Source: Acidobacteriota bacterium
GTDB taxonomy: Bacteria; Acidobacteriota; Blastocatellia; RBC074
Direction: 5' to 3'
Assembly: GCA_016196035.1 (NCBI GenBank)
Contig: JACPYM010000008.1
Span: forward strand, 62,001 to 126,000
DNA: 64,000 bases
The position numbers and the translations under genes are program-made. The notes beneath the pieces were generated by a model. That model had not been told where the DNA came from. It did no database searches and was given only the letters and a program-made list of their open reading frames with translations. Below, in pieces: positions 20,001 through 27,873 of the stretch (position 1 is its first letter; every line of letters starts with the position of its first letter).

Positions 20001-20506
20001 GCGAGCTTCGCGCCATCGGGCGCATAGCTGCCAGACGAACCCCAATCGGTCTTGAGCGGCTGTTCCATGCCGCCTTCCGCCGAAACTTCCCAGAGCGTGC
20101 TGACACTGGGGAAGACGCCCTGCCCGCGCGAGGATTCAAAGACGATCCGGCGTCCGTCGGTGCTCCAACCGACGACGTTATCGTTGGCGCTGTGAAAGGT
20201 CAGTTGGCGCGGTTTGCCGCCGCTGGCCGGCATCACATACACGTCGTAATTGCCGTCCCGATTCGAGGAGAACGCGATCCAGTTTCCATCCGGCGAGAAG
20301 CGCGGATAAATGTCGCGCGCCTGATGCACCGTCAGCCGCCGGACGTTTTGCCCCGTCTCATCGGCGATCCAGATGTCGCCCAGATAGGTGAACACGATTT
20401 TGCCTTGGTGGTAATGCGGGTAACGCACCAGCCTGACGTCGCGGCCCAAAGCCACGAACGGCAAACAGCACACAAGCAGAAAAGCGAAAGCGGATAGGCG
20501 TTTCAT
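17084..20506 (-). CDS. Tricorn-like S41 protease with PD40 propeller
   Basis: An exported 1140-aa protease related to Tricorn. Signal peptide at 1-21 (MKRLSAFAFLLVCCLPFVALG). PD40/WD40-like blades (FSPDGNWIAFSSNRDG and repeats) fill about 25-590. Two Gly-rich low-complexity loops lie near 675 and 735. Then come the Tricorn core, a PDZ-like domain (about 860-925) and the S41 catalytic region, with NERSASDAEMFPDGFRAL near 1030-1050 carrying the nucleophile Ser. Shine-Dalgarno AAAGGAGC lies before the ATG. It is probably a periplasmic peptide-degrading enzyme, divergently transcribed from the propeller gene at 20864. Confidence 0.93.
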   Translation of the reverse strand: MKRLSAFAFLLVCCLPFVALGRDVRLVRYPHYHQGKIVFTYLGDIWIADETGQNVRRLTVHQARDIYPRFSPDGNWIAFSSNRDGNYDVYVMPASGGKPRQLTFHSANDNVVGWSTDGRRIVFESSRGQGVFPSVSTLWEVSAEGGMEQPLKTDWGSSGSYAPDGAKLAFTRHPGGWSRKHYRGSYAADLWVMDVAANKFTKLGGEDYKGNYLWPMYGRNGEIYFVSNELPNEKNIKFGGPEVMKSVNNIWKISEKGGKAVQITHHTDGNLFFPSISYDGKTIVYEDNFGLWKLDTASGKSTEIRLDIQSDVKDNDVELVTLNNDLEAFHLSPSNRRAAVAVHSEIFTIATDRGEPQRVTETPWKEQSPRWSPNGKWVAFVSDRTGREEVWISDELGKNLKKLSDADCDKSALVWSNDSKSLLWSGSDHKLRSVDIETGKEEVLASSEAGNIQGPQFSPDGKWLAYAKQDKLLRPHVWVKELATGQERLIEAPDLFLQSSGAKWTPDGKKLLLLGGVGAASIASTTGRGTAQLYSVALTPLEKDPTDRDINTEAQAEAAPQDAPGGARGTRGGAGTPPSVQVKIEWAGIERRITQLTRMPGSVSTVVPAPDSRTYLFMAQGAGAPGDAAAGGPGMYTIAEDGSRLTRLNTTVAEAGGGGGRGGGGGFGGFAEPQWARDGRSIYFMQGRGLYTLAIAPPTEGAAVPTAGGGGGRGGGGGGGFGAGAPTTTAAAGLAPRRINFTVRMEIDLTAERKQVFNEAWRVMKNRFYDAKMHGVDWAAAKNVYEPLLEHLADTEELQNLIMEMIGDLNASHTGISGGTRLPTQTPEERIQTRYPGFDLEADAAGYYKVSYIYKNGPADRDFVKLAAGNYILAVNEKPLKAGDNYWKLFNILPGRKFEFLVNTKPSLEGAWTVSLEPLNAAAHGNLLYERWVAERKQMVAKLTNNEIGYLHIRAMDAPSLAKFQRDLLENQDKQALIIDQRFNGGGGIDQELLQILGQRKVYQVTRGRDSLDVRRPAQAFFGPMVVMQNERSASDAEMFPDGFRALGLGKLVGMPTYGAVIGTGSYTLLDGSALRTPGAGVFTARGENMENYGVVPDVLIDNGPADFLTGHDRQIEKAIEVLRGQLAQESKPARAGGQR

Positions 20507-20863
20507 AAGCGATGCTCCTTTGAAGGGTTGTCTAAACGAAGAATGGAAAGTGGTCGTCTGTCATGACGCCCCAAGCGGCGGGTCGGTTACAAACGGCGGT
20601 ATTGGCGCGAGCAGGGGGGGCAAAAGAGAGATTACGGAACAGAGGGAATAACGGAACAGCCAGAACTGGCTTGGCTAGCCCCGTTCCGTGTGTTCCGTTA
20701 TTTCCGTCTGTTCCGTAATCTCTCCCCATTGATCCACTACTCAAACGGCATTGCGCCCGTCAGAGCCTACACCTATCATAGCCACGTTCGGGCGCGCGTT
20801 TTCATTCAAGCGCGGCGGCTCTAAAAACCGTCGCCTCATCTTCCAACAAGCAAACAATTCAAA
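20507..20863. promoter_or_regulatory. Divergent intergenic region
   Basis: 357 bp between two divergently transcribed exported-protein genes; it must hold both promoters. No clear hexamer pair was picked out. Much of it is occupied by the inverted repeat at 20626-20724. Confidence 0.4.
20626..20724. repeat. Long imperfect inverted repeat (family D)
   Basis: Left arm 20626-20658 (GAGAGATTACGGAACAGA start) pairs with 20691-20724 with one bulge and a few mismatches, around a loop that itself contains CCAGAACTGG. The TTCCGT/ACGGAA motif recurs within each arm. It is MITE-like, with no coding capacity. Confidence 0.7.
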
Positions 20864-22699
20864 ATGGCGCAGCATAAGTGTTTCGCGGGCGTGATGGCGG
20901 TGTGGTTGGCGTTGGCGACGGTGACGCTCGCCCAGACTGCGCCGCCCGCCGGGCAATGGCGTTGGTTGAATCCGCGCCTGCAAGGCAATCCGCTGTACGC
21001 GGTGAAATTCAGCGAGGCGCGGCGCGGGCTGGCCGCCGGACGCGATGGCACGCTGTTGCGCACCGAAGACGGCGGGCAACGCTGGACGCCCACGCGCACG
21101 GGCCTGAGCACGCCGTTTTACGGGTTGGCGCTGTTAGGAACCAAAGCCTGGGTCGTGGGCGCGCGCGGCACGATTCTCTTTTCGCGCGATGGCGGCGCGA
21201 ATTGGAAGCCGCAAGAAAGCGGTTACAAAAAACATTTGTACGGCGTCTGGTTCAGCGATGAGCGGCGCGGCTGGGCCGTCGGGGTCGAAGGCGCAATGCT
21301 GGCGACCGTGGACGGCGGCGAACATTGGACGCCGCAAGCCAGCGGCGTGAGCAAGCATTTGCAAGCCATCGCCTTCATCAATGATCGGTTGGGCGTCGCC
21401 GTGGGCGCCGAAGGCACTTTGCTCGTGACCGGCAACGGCGGGCAGAGTTGGGAAAAGAGCGCGACCGCAACACCGCGCAATCTGACCGGCGTTTGTGCCG
21501 TCGCGCCGAATCGTTTTTGGATCGCCGGCAGCAATGGAACCATTCTAAACAGCGTGGACGCTGGCGCGCATTGGACGGAACAAGCCAGCAACACGGCGAC
21601 GAATTTGACCGCCGTTTCTTTCATTGACGGTGAACGCGGCTGGGCGGCGGGCGCTGAGGGCGTGCTGTTGGCCACCAGCGATGGCGGCGCGAGTTGGAGC
21701 GCGCAACTTTCCAACAGCGCGCAGCAATTGAACGCGCTGCATTTCATCAATGCCAAAATCGGCTGGACGGCGGGCGAAAGCGGCGCGTTGCTGGCGACCA
21801 CCGACGGCGGCGAGCAATGGCAGCCTCTGACTTTTGGGCCAACCGAAACGCTCAACGCCGTGCACTTCCTGAATGAGCAACGCGGTTGGGCCGTGGGCGA
21901 CAACGGCACGATTTTATTCACCGCCGAGGGCGAACGCTGGCAGCCGCAAACGGCGGGAACCGCCGCGAATTTGCGCGCCGTGCGCTTTGCCGATGCGCAA
22001 CGCGGCTGGGTCGTCGGCGAACGCGGCACCATCCTGGCAACGACCGATGGTGGCGCGCATTGGCTGCCCGTGAGCAGCGGCACCGAAGAGAATCTGCACA
22101 GCCTCGCCTTCGCTTCCGCCAAGCTCGGTTGGGTGGTCGGCGCGGCGGGCTTGATCCGGCAGACCAGCGACGGCGGCGCGACCTGGACGGCGCAAGCTTC
22201 CGGCACCGAAGCCTGGCTCGAAGCCGTAACCTTTGTTGACAGCAAAACCGGCTGGGCCGTGGGCGAAGCGGGCACGATCCTGCACACGGATGACGGCGGC
22301 GCGACCTGGCGCAAGCAGGAGGGCGGAACGCCGCGCTGGCTTTACGGCGTGAGCTTCACCGATGCCCGCAACGGTTGGGCGGTGGGCGAAGAAGGTTTGA
22401 TTTTGAGCACGACGGATGGCGGCGAAACCTGGACGGTGCAAATCAGCGGCGTGACCAGCCATTTGCTCAGTGTGCACGCCGCCAATGCGCGCCGCGTGCT
22501 GGCCGTGGGCATGAACGGTTTTATAGTGCAAACGAACGATGGCGGCAAGACCTGGCAGCGCGACGTGAGCGGCACAACGACGCCGTTGCGCGGCGTGTTT
22601 GCGCGCGGCGAGCAAGCCTGGGCCGTCGGACGCGCGGGCGCGATTCTGCGTTACGCCGGCCTCGGCGCTGAGTTCAAGACTGTGTTCGGCTCAAAATGA
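20864..22699 (+). CDS. Exported Ycf48/BNR-type beta-propeller protein
   Basis: 611 aa with signal peptide (residues 1-23, ending VTLAQ). The rest is a run of about a dozen near-identical roughly 42-residue blades with the pattern GWAVGxxGxILxTxDGGxxW followed by xxxSGxxxxLxxVxF, as in Ycf48/HCF136 photosystem II assembly factors and sialidase-like BNR proteins. In non-photosynthetic bacteria these proteins are exported, with unknown binding partners; the name should not be taken as a photosynthesis role. The repeats are similar at DNA level, so recombination between them is possible. Confidence 0.85.
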   Translation: MAQHKCFAGVMAVWLALATVTLAQTAPPAGQWRWLNPRLQGNPLYAVKFSEARRGLAAGRDGTLLRTEDGGQRWTPTRTGLSTPFYGLALLGTKAWVVGARGTILFSRDGGANWKPQESGYKKHLYGVWFSDERRGWAVGVEGAMLATVDGGEHWTPQASGVSKHLQAIAFINDRLGVAVGAEGTLLVTGNGGQSWEKSATATPRNLTGVCAVAPNRFWIAGSNGTILNSVDAGAHWTEQASNTATNLTAVSFIDGERGWAAGAEGVLLATSDGGASWSAQLSNSAQQLNALHFINAKIGWTAGESGALLATTDGGEQWQPLTFGPTETLNAVHFLNEQRGWAVGDNGTILFTAEGERWQPQTAGTAANLRAVRFADAQRGWVVGERGTILATTDGGAHWLPVSSGTEENLHSLAFASAKLGWVVGAAGLIRQTSDGGATWTAQASGTEAWLEAVTFVDSKTGWAVGEAGTILHTDDGGATWRKQEGGTPRWLYGVSFTDARNGWAVGEEGLILSTTDGGETWTVQISGVTSHLLSVHAANARRVLAVGMNGFIVQTNDGGKTWQRDVSGTTTPLRGVFARGEQAWAVGRAGAILRYAGLGAEFKTVFGSK

Positions 22700-22723
22700 A
22701 TTGACTGGCAAACAAGGAGAACG

Positions 22724-23605
22724 ATGAAACACGCAATGCATAACTGGATGAGACCGGAACCGATTGAGACAACGCTGGATCGTTTGCACCGGCTGGGCTA
22801 CGACAGCATCGAACTCAAAGGCGAACCGGCGCACTACAACTGGCACGAAGTGCGCAGCTTGCTTTACAAATACCAGCTCGAATGCCTGGGCACGGTAACG
22901 CTGATGTTCGAGGGGCGCGACCTGATTCATCCCAGCCAAGAGGTGCGCACAGATGCGATCAACTACATGAAAGATTGCATCCGCATGGCCCATGCGCTGG
23001 GCGGAAAGATGTTTTGCATCGTGCCCTCGGTGGTCGGCAAAGTGAAACCGCTAGCCTCGGCTGCCGAAGAGTGGAACTGGGCCGTCGCCGGCTTGAAAGA
23101 AGTCGCGGCCTTTGCCGGTGAGCATGACATCACGGCGGGCATTGAGCCGCTCAACCGCTTCGAGACCTATTTCATCAATCGCCACGACCAAGCGTTGCGG
23201 CTGGCTGAAGAGGTCGGTCACGATTTGCGCGTCGTGCTGGACGCCTTTCACATCAACATCGAAGAGGTTGATCCCATGCAGGCGATTCGCAATGTCGGCG
23301 ACCGGCTGCTCGACTTTCACGTCGCCGACAACAACCGCAAACCCTGCGGACAAGGCCGCTACGATTGGGCCGAGGTGATCGCGACGCTGAAATCCGTCAA
23401 TTATCAGGGCTGCCTGACCGGCGAGTTTGTCTTGTTTGAAGACCGCACGCCGCTGGGGGCGTTGGCTGCGACAAATGCGCGTGCGGCGACCGCTACCGGC
23501 GAACCGCAGTTTTATCAAGAACACGCTTCCGGCCTGATTTCAGCGGCGGAATACGATCAGGCGTGTAAAAGCAACATTGAGCATTTGAAGGCGTGCGGCG
23601 CGTGA
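22724..23605 (+). CDS. Sugar phosphate isomerase/epimerase (ketose 3-epimerase-like TIM barrel)
   Basis: 293 aa, AP-endonuclease-2-like TIM barrel. The metal-binding set of the D-tagatose/D-psicose 3-epimerase family is visible: Glu in GIEPLNRFETYF near 142-150, Asp and His in VVLDAFHINIEE near 175, His in LLDFHVADNNRKPCGQGR near 200-216, and Glu in CLTGEF near 231. The Shine-Dalgarno is AAGGAG. It probably interconverts a keto-sugar. It precedes an LprI-like gene and galactokinase, so a role in sugar use is plausible but not proven. Confidence 0.82.
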   Translation: MKHAMHNWMRPEPIETTLDRLHRLGYDSIELKGEPAHYNWHEVRSLLYKYQLECLGTVTLMFEGRDLIHPSQEVRTDAINYMKDCIRMAHALGGKMFCIVPSVVGKVKPLASAAEEWNWAVAGLKEVAAFAGEHDITAGIEPLNRFETYFINRHDQALRLAEEVGHDLRVVLDAFHINIEEVDPMQAIRNVGDRLLDFHVADNNRKPCGQGRYDWAEVIATLKSVNYQGCLTGEFVLFEDRTPLGALAATNARAATATGEPQFYQEHASGLISAAEYDQACKSNIEHLKACGA

Positions 23606-23608
23606 GTT

Positions 23609-23725
23609 TTGTACAGCGGGCTGCCAGCCTGCTGTTTGTTTCAGGAGAAACCACCATGAATCGTAGGTTGACTATCAACATAGCAACGGCCAAGCAAACA
23701 GCAGGCTGGCAGCCTGCTGTACAAG
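23609..23725. repeat. Palindromic repeat, family B copy 1
   Basis: 30-bp inverted repeat (23609-23638 and 23696-23725) with one mismatch, core GTACAGC/GCTGTAC and CAGGCTGG. The loop (57 bases) contains the Shine-Dalgarno and start codon of the next gene, and the right arm is coding. The same arm recurs at 62485-62584. Confidence 0.85.
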
Positions 23726-24111
23726 GCGCGGCCATTCTCATTGCGCTGTGCCTCGGTGCGCTTTCAAGCGTGGCGCAAAAACCGGCCACGCAAACCAAAA
23801 AGCAAGCCTGTGCCGACTTGACGGCGCAAAACGACATGAATCGTTGCGCCGCCGATGAATACAAAAAAGCCGATGCCGAGTTGAACAAGGTCTATCAGCA
23901 ACTCCTGCCCAAGCTGGAAGGCGAGCACAAAGAGAAACTCAAAGTTGCCCAGCGCGCCTGGCTCGCCTTTCGCGATGCGCATTGCGAATTCGAGGCCTTC
24001 AGCTTTGAGGGCGGTTCGATGCAACCGCTGATGCGGGATAGCTGTCTGGAAGCCGTCACGCGCGAACGCACCAAACAGTTGCGCGGCGCTTTGCAAGAGG
24101 CCGCGAAATAA
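23656..24111 (+). CDS. Exported LprI/DUF1311-family protein
   Basis: 151 aa. ATG at 23656 follows CAGGAGA. The mature part has the DUF1311 (lysozyme-inhibitor LprI) pattern: CADLTAQNDMNRCAADEYKKADAELNKVY condensed into two helices, RAWLAFRDAHCEFEA, and DSCLEAVTRERTKQL, with four conserved Cys for two disulfides. It is probably periplasmic. The signal peptide is odd: its n-region is about 25 residues long because residues 14-24 (QTAGWQPAVQG) are encoded by the right arm of a palindromic repeat. Some relatives inhibit lysozyme; others have unknown roles. Confidence 0.82.
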   Translation: MNRRLTINIATAKQTAGWQPAVQGAAILIALCLGALSSVAQKPATQTKKQACADLTAQNDMNRCAADEYKKADAELNKVYQQLLPKLEGEHKEKLKVAQRAWLAFRDAHCEFEAFSFEGGSMQPLMRDSCLEAVTRERTKQLRGALQEAAK

Positions 24112-24115
24112 CCTC

Positions 24116-25546
24116 ATGCCACCGCCCGACCTACAGCACAGCGTGCAAACAGCCGCGGCGCAATTTCAGCAACTATACGGCCCCGGCCCGGTGCGCGTGC
24201 TGCGCGCCCCGGCGCGGCTGAACATCCTGGGCGAACACGTGGATTATGTTTCCTATCTGCCCACCGCCTCGTTGCCGTTCGGCAGCCACGAACACGCGAT
24301 GTTGCTGCTGTGGCGCCCGCGTGCCGATGGGCAAGTGCACGGGGCTTCTTTGAACCAGGCGTTTGCCCCGTTCACCTTTGCGTTGGGTGAAGGTCGCACC
24401 GACAGCCCGACCTGGGAATCCTGGTTGGAGCAGCAAACGCCGCCCGCCGCGCATTGGAGCAATTATGTGCGCGGCGCCTGCTTTTTCGCGCAATGGCAGC
24501 AGGGCGCAGCACTCGCCAACGGCTTTGATTTTCTGGTTGATTCGGCGATTCCACCGCGCGGTGGTTCGTCGTCTTCATCGGCGCTGACGGTGCTCGCAGG
24601 CGCGGCGGCGCGGTTGGCAAATCAAATTGAATACACACCCGCGCAACTCGCCCAAGCTTCGTCGCAGGCCGAATGGTATTGCGGCACGCGCGGCGGCGCG
24701 CTCGATCACACGGCGATCTGTTTGGCCCAACGCGGACGGGCGCTGTGGTTGTCTTATGCCGCTGGCGCTGTGCGGCCGCTGCCGTTACTCAACGACAAGT
24801 ATTGCTGGCTGACCTGCTTTACGCATGAGGCCGACAAGGGCAGCCGCGTGCTGTTGGAATACAACGCACGCGCTGCCGTCGCGCGCGTCTTGCTGCCCGC
24901 GCTGCTGGCTGACTTGCAAGAGCACCGCGACGGTTTTGCGCAAAGCTGGCAAACAGCGTTGCGGCAATTGCAAACGGGCGAGTCTGCCGCATTTGCAACA
25001 CTGGCCGAATGCCTGAACGAGTTGCCGCCGGTCATCACACTGGCCGAATTTGCGCGGCATTATCCGCAGGCCGCAGGCGAATGCGCGCGGCTCTTTCCGG
25101 CGCTGGTGCATGAACGGCGAGATGAGTTAATTAAGCTGGCCGACCGCGCCCGTCATCATTTGGGCGAGATCGAACGCGTTGAGGCGGCGGTCAAGCTGTT
25201 GCAGGCCACCGCAGCCGAAGACGAGGCCGCGCTGGCGCAAACGGCCCGCGACCTGGGCGCATTGCTCAATGCCTCACACGCCAGCTTGCGCGACCTTTAC
25301 GAAGTCAGCACGCCTGAAGTCGAAAGCCTGCGCAACGTGTTGCTGGCCGATCCGCATGTTTACGGCGCGCGTTTGATGGGGGGCGGCTTCGGCGGCGTAG
25401 TGCTGGCGTTGACGGAGCAAGCGCACGTGACGGCGTTGCGGGAACGCGCGCAGCGTGACTGGTACGCACCGCACGGACGTGACGGCGTGGCCGAGGGCGC
25501 GTTGCTCGTTTCGACGCCGGGCGCGGGTCTGCGAATCGTGACCTAG
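24116..25546 (+). CDS. galK: Galactokinase-like GHMP kinase
   Basis: 476 aa. Phosphorylates galactose at C1 (Leloir pathway) if the family assignment is right. RAPARLNILGEHVDYVSYLP (near residues 25-44) is the galactokinase signature, SAIPPRGGSSSSSALTVLAGAA (near 143-163) is the GHMP ATP loop, and ARLMGGGFGGVVLALTE (near 418-434) is the C-terminal glycine motif. It is longer than a typical galactokinase (about 380-400 aa). The Val in GEHVDY where Thr is usual leaves open another sugar-kinase specificity. It begins 4 bp after the LprI-like gene, which suggests co-transcription. Confidence 0.85.
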   Translation: MPPPDLQHSVQTAAAQFQQLYGPGPVRVLRAPARLNILGEHVDYVSYLPTASLPFGSHEHAMLLLWRPRADGQVHGASLNQAFAPFTFALGEGRTDSPTWESWLEQQTPPAAHWSNYVRGACFFAQWQQGAALANGFDFLVDSAIPPRGGSSSSSALTVLAGAAARLANQIEYTPAQLAQASSQAEWYCGTRGGALDHTAICLAQRGRALWLSYAAGAVRPLPLLNDKYCWLTCFTHEADKGSRVLLEYNARAAVARVLLPALLADLQEHRDGFAQSWQTALRQLQTGESAAFATLAECLNELPPVITLAEFARHYPQAAGECARLFPALVHERRDELIKLADRARHHLGEIERVEAAVKLLQATAAEDEAALAQTARDLGALLNASHASLRDLYEVSTPEVESLRNVLLADPHVYGARLMGGGFGGVVLALTEQAHVTALRERAQRDWYAPHGRDGVAEGALLVSTPGAGLRIVT

Positions 25547-25585
25547 ATCGGTTTTCACTTCGGTGTAGGGCAAAAGCTGCGCAGC

Positions 25586-25681
25586 GGGGCAGTACCGCGC
25601 GCGTGAGCAAGCGGAGCTTACGTCGTTGCGCCAGTCTGCCGTACTTGACGCGCCGCTTGCTCACGCGCGCGGTACTGCCCC
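25586..25681. repeat. Palindromic repeat, family A copy 2
   Basis: Perfect 29-bp inverted repeat (25586-25614 and 25653-25681). It shares the GTACCGCGCGCGTGAG core with 8724-8819. Two differences outside the core (GGGACG versus GGGGCA) are matched on the opposite arm. Confidence 0.85.
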
Positions 25682-25785
25682 AGCGTGGCGTGCCTACCGT
25701 ACACGCAAACCGATCTAATGCACCTGAAGAAACAACAAAGGTGGGATTGCCGCGTTCGACCAGAAATCGAGCGAACATTGGCGGC

Positions 25786-26664
25786 TCAGGCGGCGACGGC
25801 TGTTCCGGTCAATATGCGCCGAAGCCCCGCGTAATTCTCGCGGCAAGCCACGAGCTTCGGATGAGTGGGCGCCAGCACACGCTCAAAGAGCGCCAGCGCG
25901 CGGCCATAAAGTTGTTCGGCTTCGGCATAGCGGCGCTGCTTTTTCAACAGCACGGCCAGATTGTTGAGCGTCAGCGCCACGTCGGGGTGTTCCGCGCCCA
26001 GCAGTTTTTCCTTCAACGCCAGCGCGCGGCGGTAAAGTTGTTCGGCCTCGGCAAAGTAACCTTGCCCGTGTTTGAGCGCCGCCAAATTATTCAGGTTCAC
26101 GGCAATCTCATACGCGGCTTGTTCGTCGCCCGCCGCTAGCCGCGCTTCAAACAGCGCCAGCACGCGCCGGTAAATTGGTTCGGATTCGTCATACCTCTTT
26201 TGCCCATCCAGCAGCGCGGCCAGCGCGGCCAGATCAGCGGCGACATCCACATGCTCCGGCCCCAGCGCTTTCTCTCTGATCTCGACGGAGCGGCGGGCAA
26301 AGGGTTCGCCCGCCGCGTAACGTCCGCGCGCGTGTTCCAGCCCGCCGAGGTTGTGGTAAATGGTCGCCACGTGCGGATGCGCCGCGCCGTATTTGCGTTC
26401 TGTGATTGTCAGCGCGCGTTGATAAAGCTGTCCGGCGGCGTCGAAATTGCCGGAGTATTTATAGAGCACGGCCAGATTGTTGAGCACGACCGCGACCTCG
26501 GCGTGCGCAGGGCCAAAGATGGTTTCAGTCAGCGCCAGCGCGTTCAGGTAAAGCGTCTCGGCCTGGCTGTACTGGCCTTGCGCGCGGCAAGCATCGGCGC
26601 GTTGCAGCAGCCAACGGGCGTGCGAGGCTTGCGTGTTTGACGGATTGGCTTGCAGATTGGGCAT
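25786..26664 (-). CDS. Tetratricopeptide (kinesin-light-chain-like) repeat protein
   Basis: 292 aa, almost entirely TPR_12-type 42-residue repeats (LYLNALALTETIFGPAHAEVA, LYQRALTITERKYGAAHPHVA, LYRRALALKEKLLGAEHPDVA and others). There is no signal peptide or membrane span. Shine-Dalgarno AAAGGAG lies upstream of ATG 26664. It is a protein-protein interaction scaffold. It lies 174 bp downstream of, and on the same strand as, the tandem-repeat peptide gene at 26839-27024, so both may be one transcript. Confidence 0.85.
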   Translation of the reverse strand: MPNLQANPSNTQASHARWLLQRADACRAQGQYSQAETLYLNALALTETIFGPAHAEVAVVLNNLAVLYKYSGNFDAAGQLYQRALTITERKYGAAHPHVATIYHNLGGLEHARGRYAAGEPFARRSVEIREKALGPEHVDVAADLAALAALLDGQKRYDESEPIYRRVLALFEARLAAGDEQAAYEIAVNLNNLAALKHGQGYFAEAEQLYRRALALKEKLLGAEHPDVALTLNNLAVLLKKQRRYAEAEQLYGRALALFERVLAPTHPKLVACRENYAGLRRILTGTAVAA

Positions 26665-26838
26665 CGCGGTCTCCTTTGCCAGAGTTGAAAAACGTGGCGC
26701 TTATCGCCTGCCGGTAAGGCGAACAACACTCCGGCTGCTGCCGAACAGCCAGGGGCGCGAAAAACGGGGCTGCCGCCAGCGGGCCGTGGTGACCACGCAC
26801 CCGCTGGTTGGGGCAAAGCTGTCGTCTGCTGTTGCAGC

Positions 26839-27024
26839 TCAATTGTCGCTCAGCAGCGTCTCGTTGTGGTTGCGAGCAAAGCCTGGTGCGATGACTTCTT
26901 CCAACTCTTCGACGCACAGATCAACTTCCAGCGTCTCGTTGTGGTTGGGCACGAGTGCGGGCGCAATCACTGCTTCCATCTCTTCCACGTTCAATTCGAT
27001 TTCTTTGTTGTCTACGGTATTCAT
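26839..27024 (-). CDS. Small acidic peptide with tandem 25-residue duplication (candidate precursor peptide)
   Basis: 61 aa from ATG 27024, preceded by GAGGAGA at ideal spacing; longer upstream starts lack a ribosome site. Two 25-residue units share L-x-VEE-x-E-x-VIAP-x4-NHNETL (15 of 22 positions identical, residues 11-32 and 36-57). There is one Cys (37) and no hydrophobic signal. Short acidic helix followed by Ala-Pro and a polar tail recalls leader-core layout of ribosomally made, modified peptides, with the unit duplicated. No known maturase, protease or transporter lies in the window, so that reading is inference. The neighbours are a TPR protein downstream and a divergent sigma/kinase unit. 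Confidence 0.7.
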   Translation of the reverse strand: MNTVDNKEIELNVEEMEAVIAPALVPNHNETLEVDLCVEELEEVIAPGFARNHNETLLSDN

Positions 27025-27211
27025 GACTTTCTCCTCGTTTGAATGGGCGGCAACGAATGCCGGGTTTGGGTTGTGGGTTGCCGCCGTCGCTTGATGGCTG
27101 GCTTCCCGCGTTCTTTGAGAGCCGCTTTCTTGCGTTCTCACCTAGATAAACGGGAACTGTCGCGGGGAGCTATCATCGCGCTGGAAAAAATCTGCGAATT
27201 TTGCGAAAGGC

Positions 27212-27240
27212 TTCGACCTGTCGCCTGGCGGGGCTATAAT
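27212..27240 (+). promoter_or_regulatory. Candidate promoter of the ECF sigma-kinase operon
   Basis: Consensus TATAAT (27235-27240), 17-base spacer, weak -35 TTCGAC (27212-27217), 48 bases before the sigma factor ATG. Confidence 0.45.
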
Positions 27241-27288
27241 CCGCGCGCTACCCGCAATTGATTTCAGGCAAACAACCCGGAGGCGCGG

Positions 27289-27873
27289 ATGCCCACTACG
27301 TCGCACGAAGTCACGCAATGGCTGCACGAATGGAGCAATGGCGAGCAAGCGGCGCTCGACCGTTTGCTGCCCGTGGTCTATGGCGAACTGCGCCAGATGG
27401 CGCATCGTTACATGGCACGGCAAAACCCCGGCCACACGCTGCAAACCGCGGCGCTCATCAACGAAGCCTTTCTCAAACTGGTCGGCCAACCCGACAAACA
27501 CTTTGCGAACCGCGCCCATTTTTTCGGCGTCGCGGCCCAGGCGATGCGTTCCATCCTGGTGGATTACGCGCGCGCCAAGCAGTTCGCCAAACGCGGCGGC
27601 GGGGCGCAGGTGGTCGCGCTTGACGAAGCGCTGACCGTATCCGCCGAACGTGCGGCGGAGTTGGTGGCGCTCGATGACGCCCTGCACGAACTGGCCAAGA
27701 TGGATGCGCGCAAATGCCGCGTGGTGGAGTTGCGCTACTTCGGCGGCCTGAGTGTGGAAGAGACGGCGGAAGTGTTGAAAGTATCGGCCATCACGGTGAT
27801 GCGTGATTGGAGTATGGCCAAAGCCTGGCTGCACCGCGCGCTTAGCCAGAGCGCTAACAAAGATGACGCCTGA
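27289..27873 (+). CDS. ECF-type RNA polymerase sigma factor (acidobacterial/planctomycete TIGR02999-like)
   Basis: 194 aa with sigma-70 regions 2 and 4. Region 2 is about 15-95 (LYxELRQMAHRYMARQNPGHTLQ, NEAFLKLVGQ, NRAHFFGVAAQAMRSILVDYAR). Region 4 is about 125-185 (RCRVVELRYFGGLSVEETAEVLKVSAITVMRDW). This subtype is habitually coupled to large Ser/Thr kinases, and here the kinase ATG (27863) lies inside its last codons. No anti-sigma factor is seen; the kinase may take its place. Start ATG has CGGAGG upstream. Confidence 0.92.
   Translation: MPTTSHEVTQWLHEWSNGEQAALDRLLPVVYGELRQMAHRYMARQNPGHTLQTAALINEAFLKLVGQPDKHFANRAHFFGVAAQAMRSILVDYARAKQFAKRGGGAQVVALDEALTVSAERAAELVALDDALHELAKMDARKCRVVELRYFGGLSVEETAEVLKVSAITVMRDWSMAKAWLHRALSQSANKDDA

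Noticed and set aside
20864-22699. Photosystem assembly factor
   Set aside because: The Ycf48-like repeats are widespread in non-phototrophs; no photosynthesis gene is in the window.
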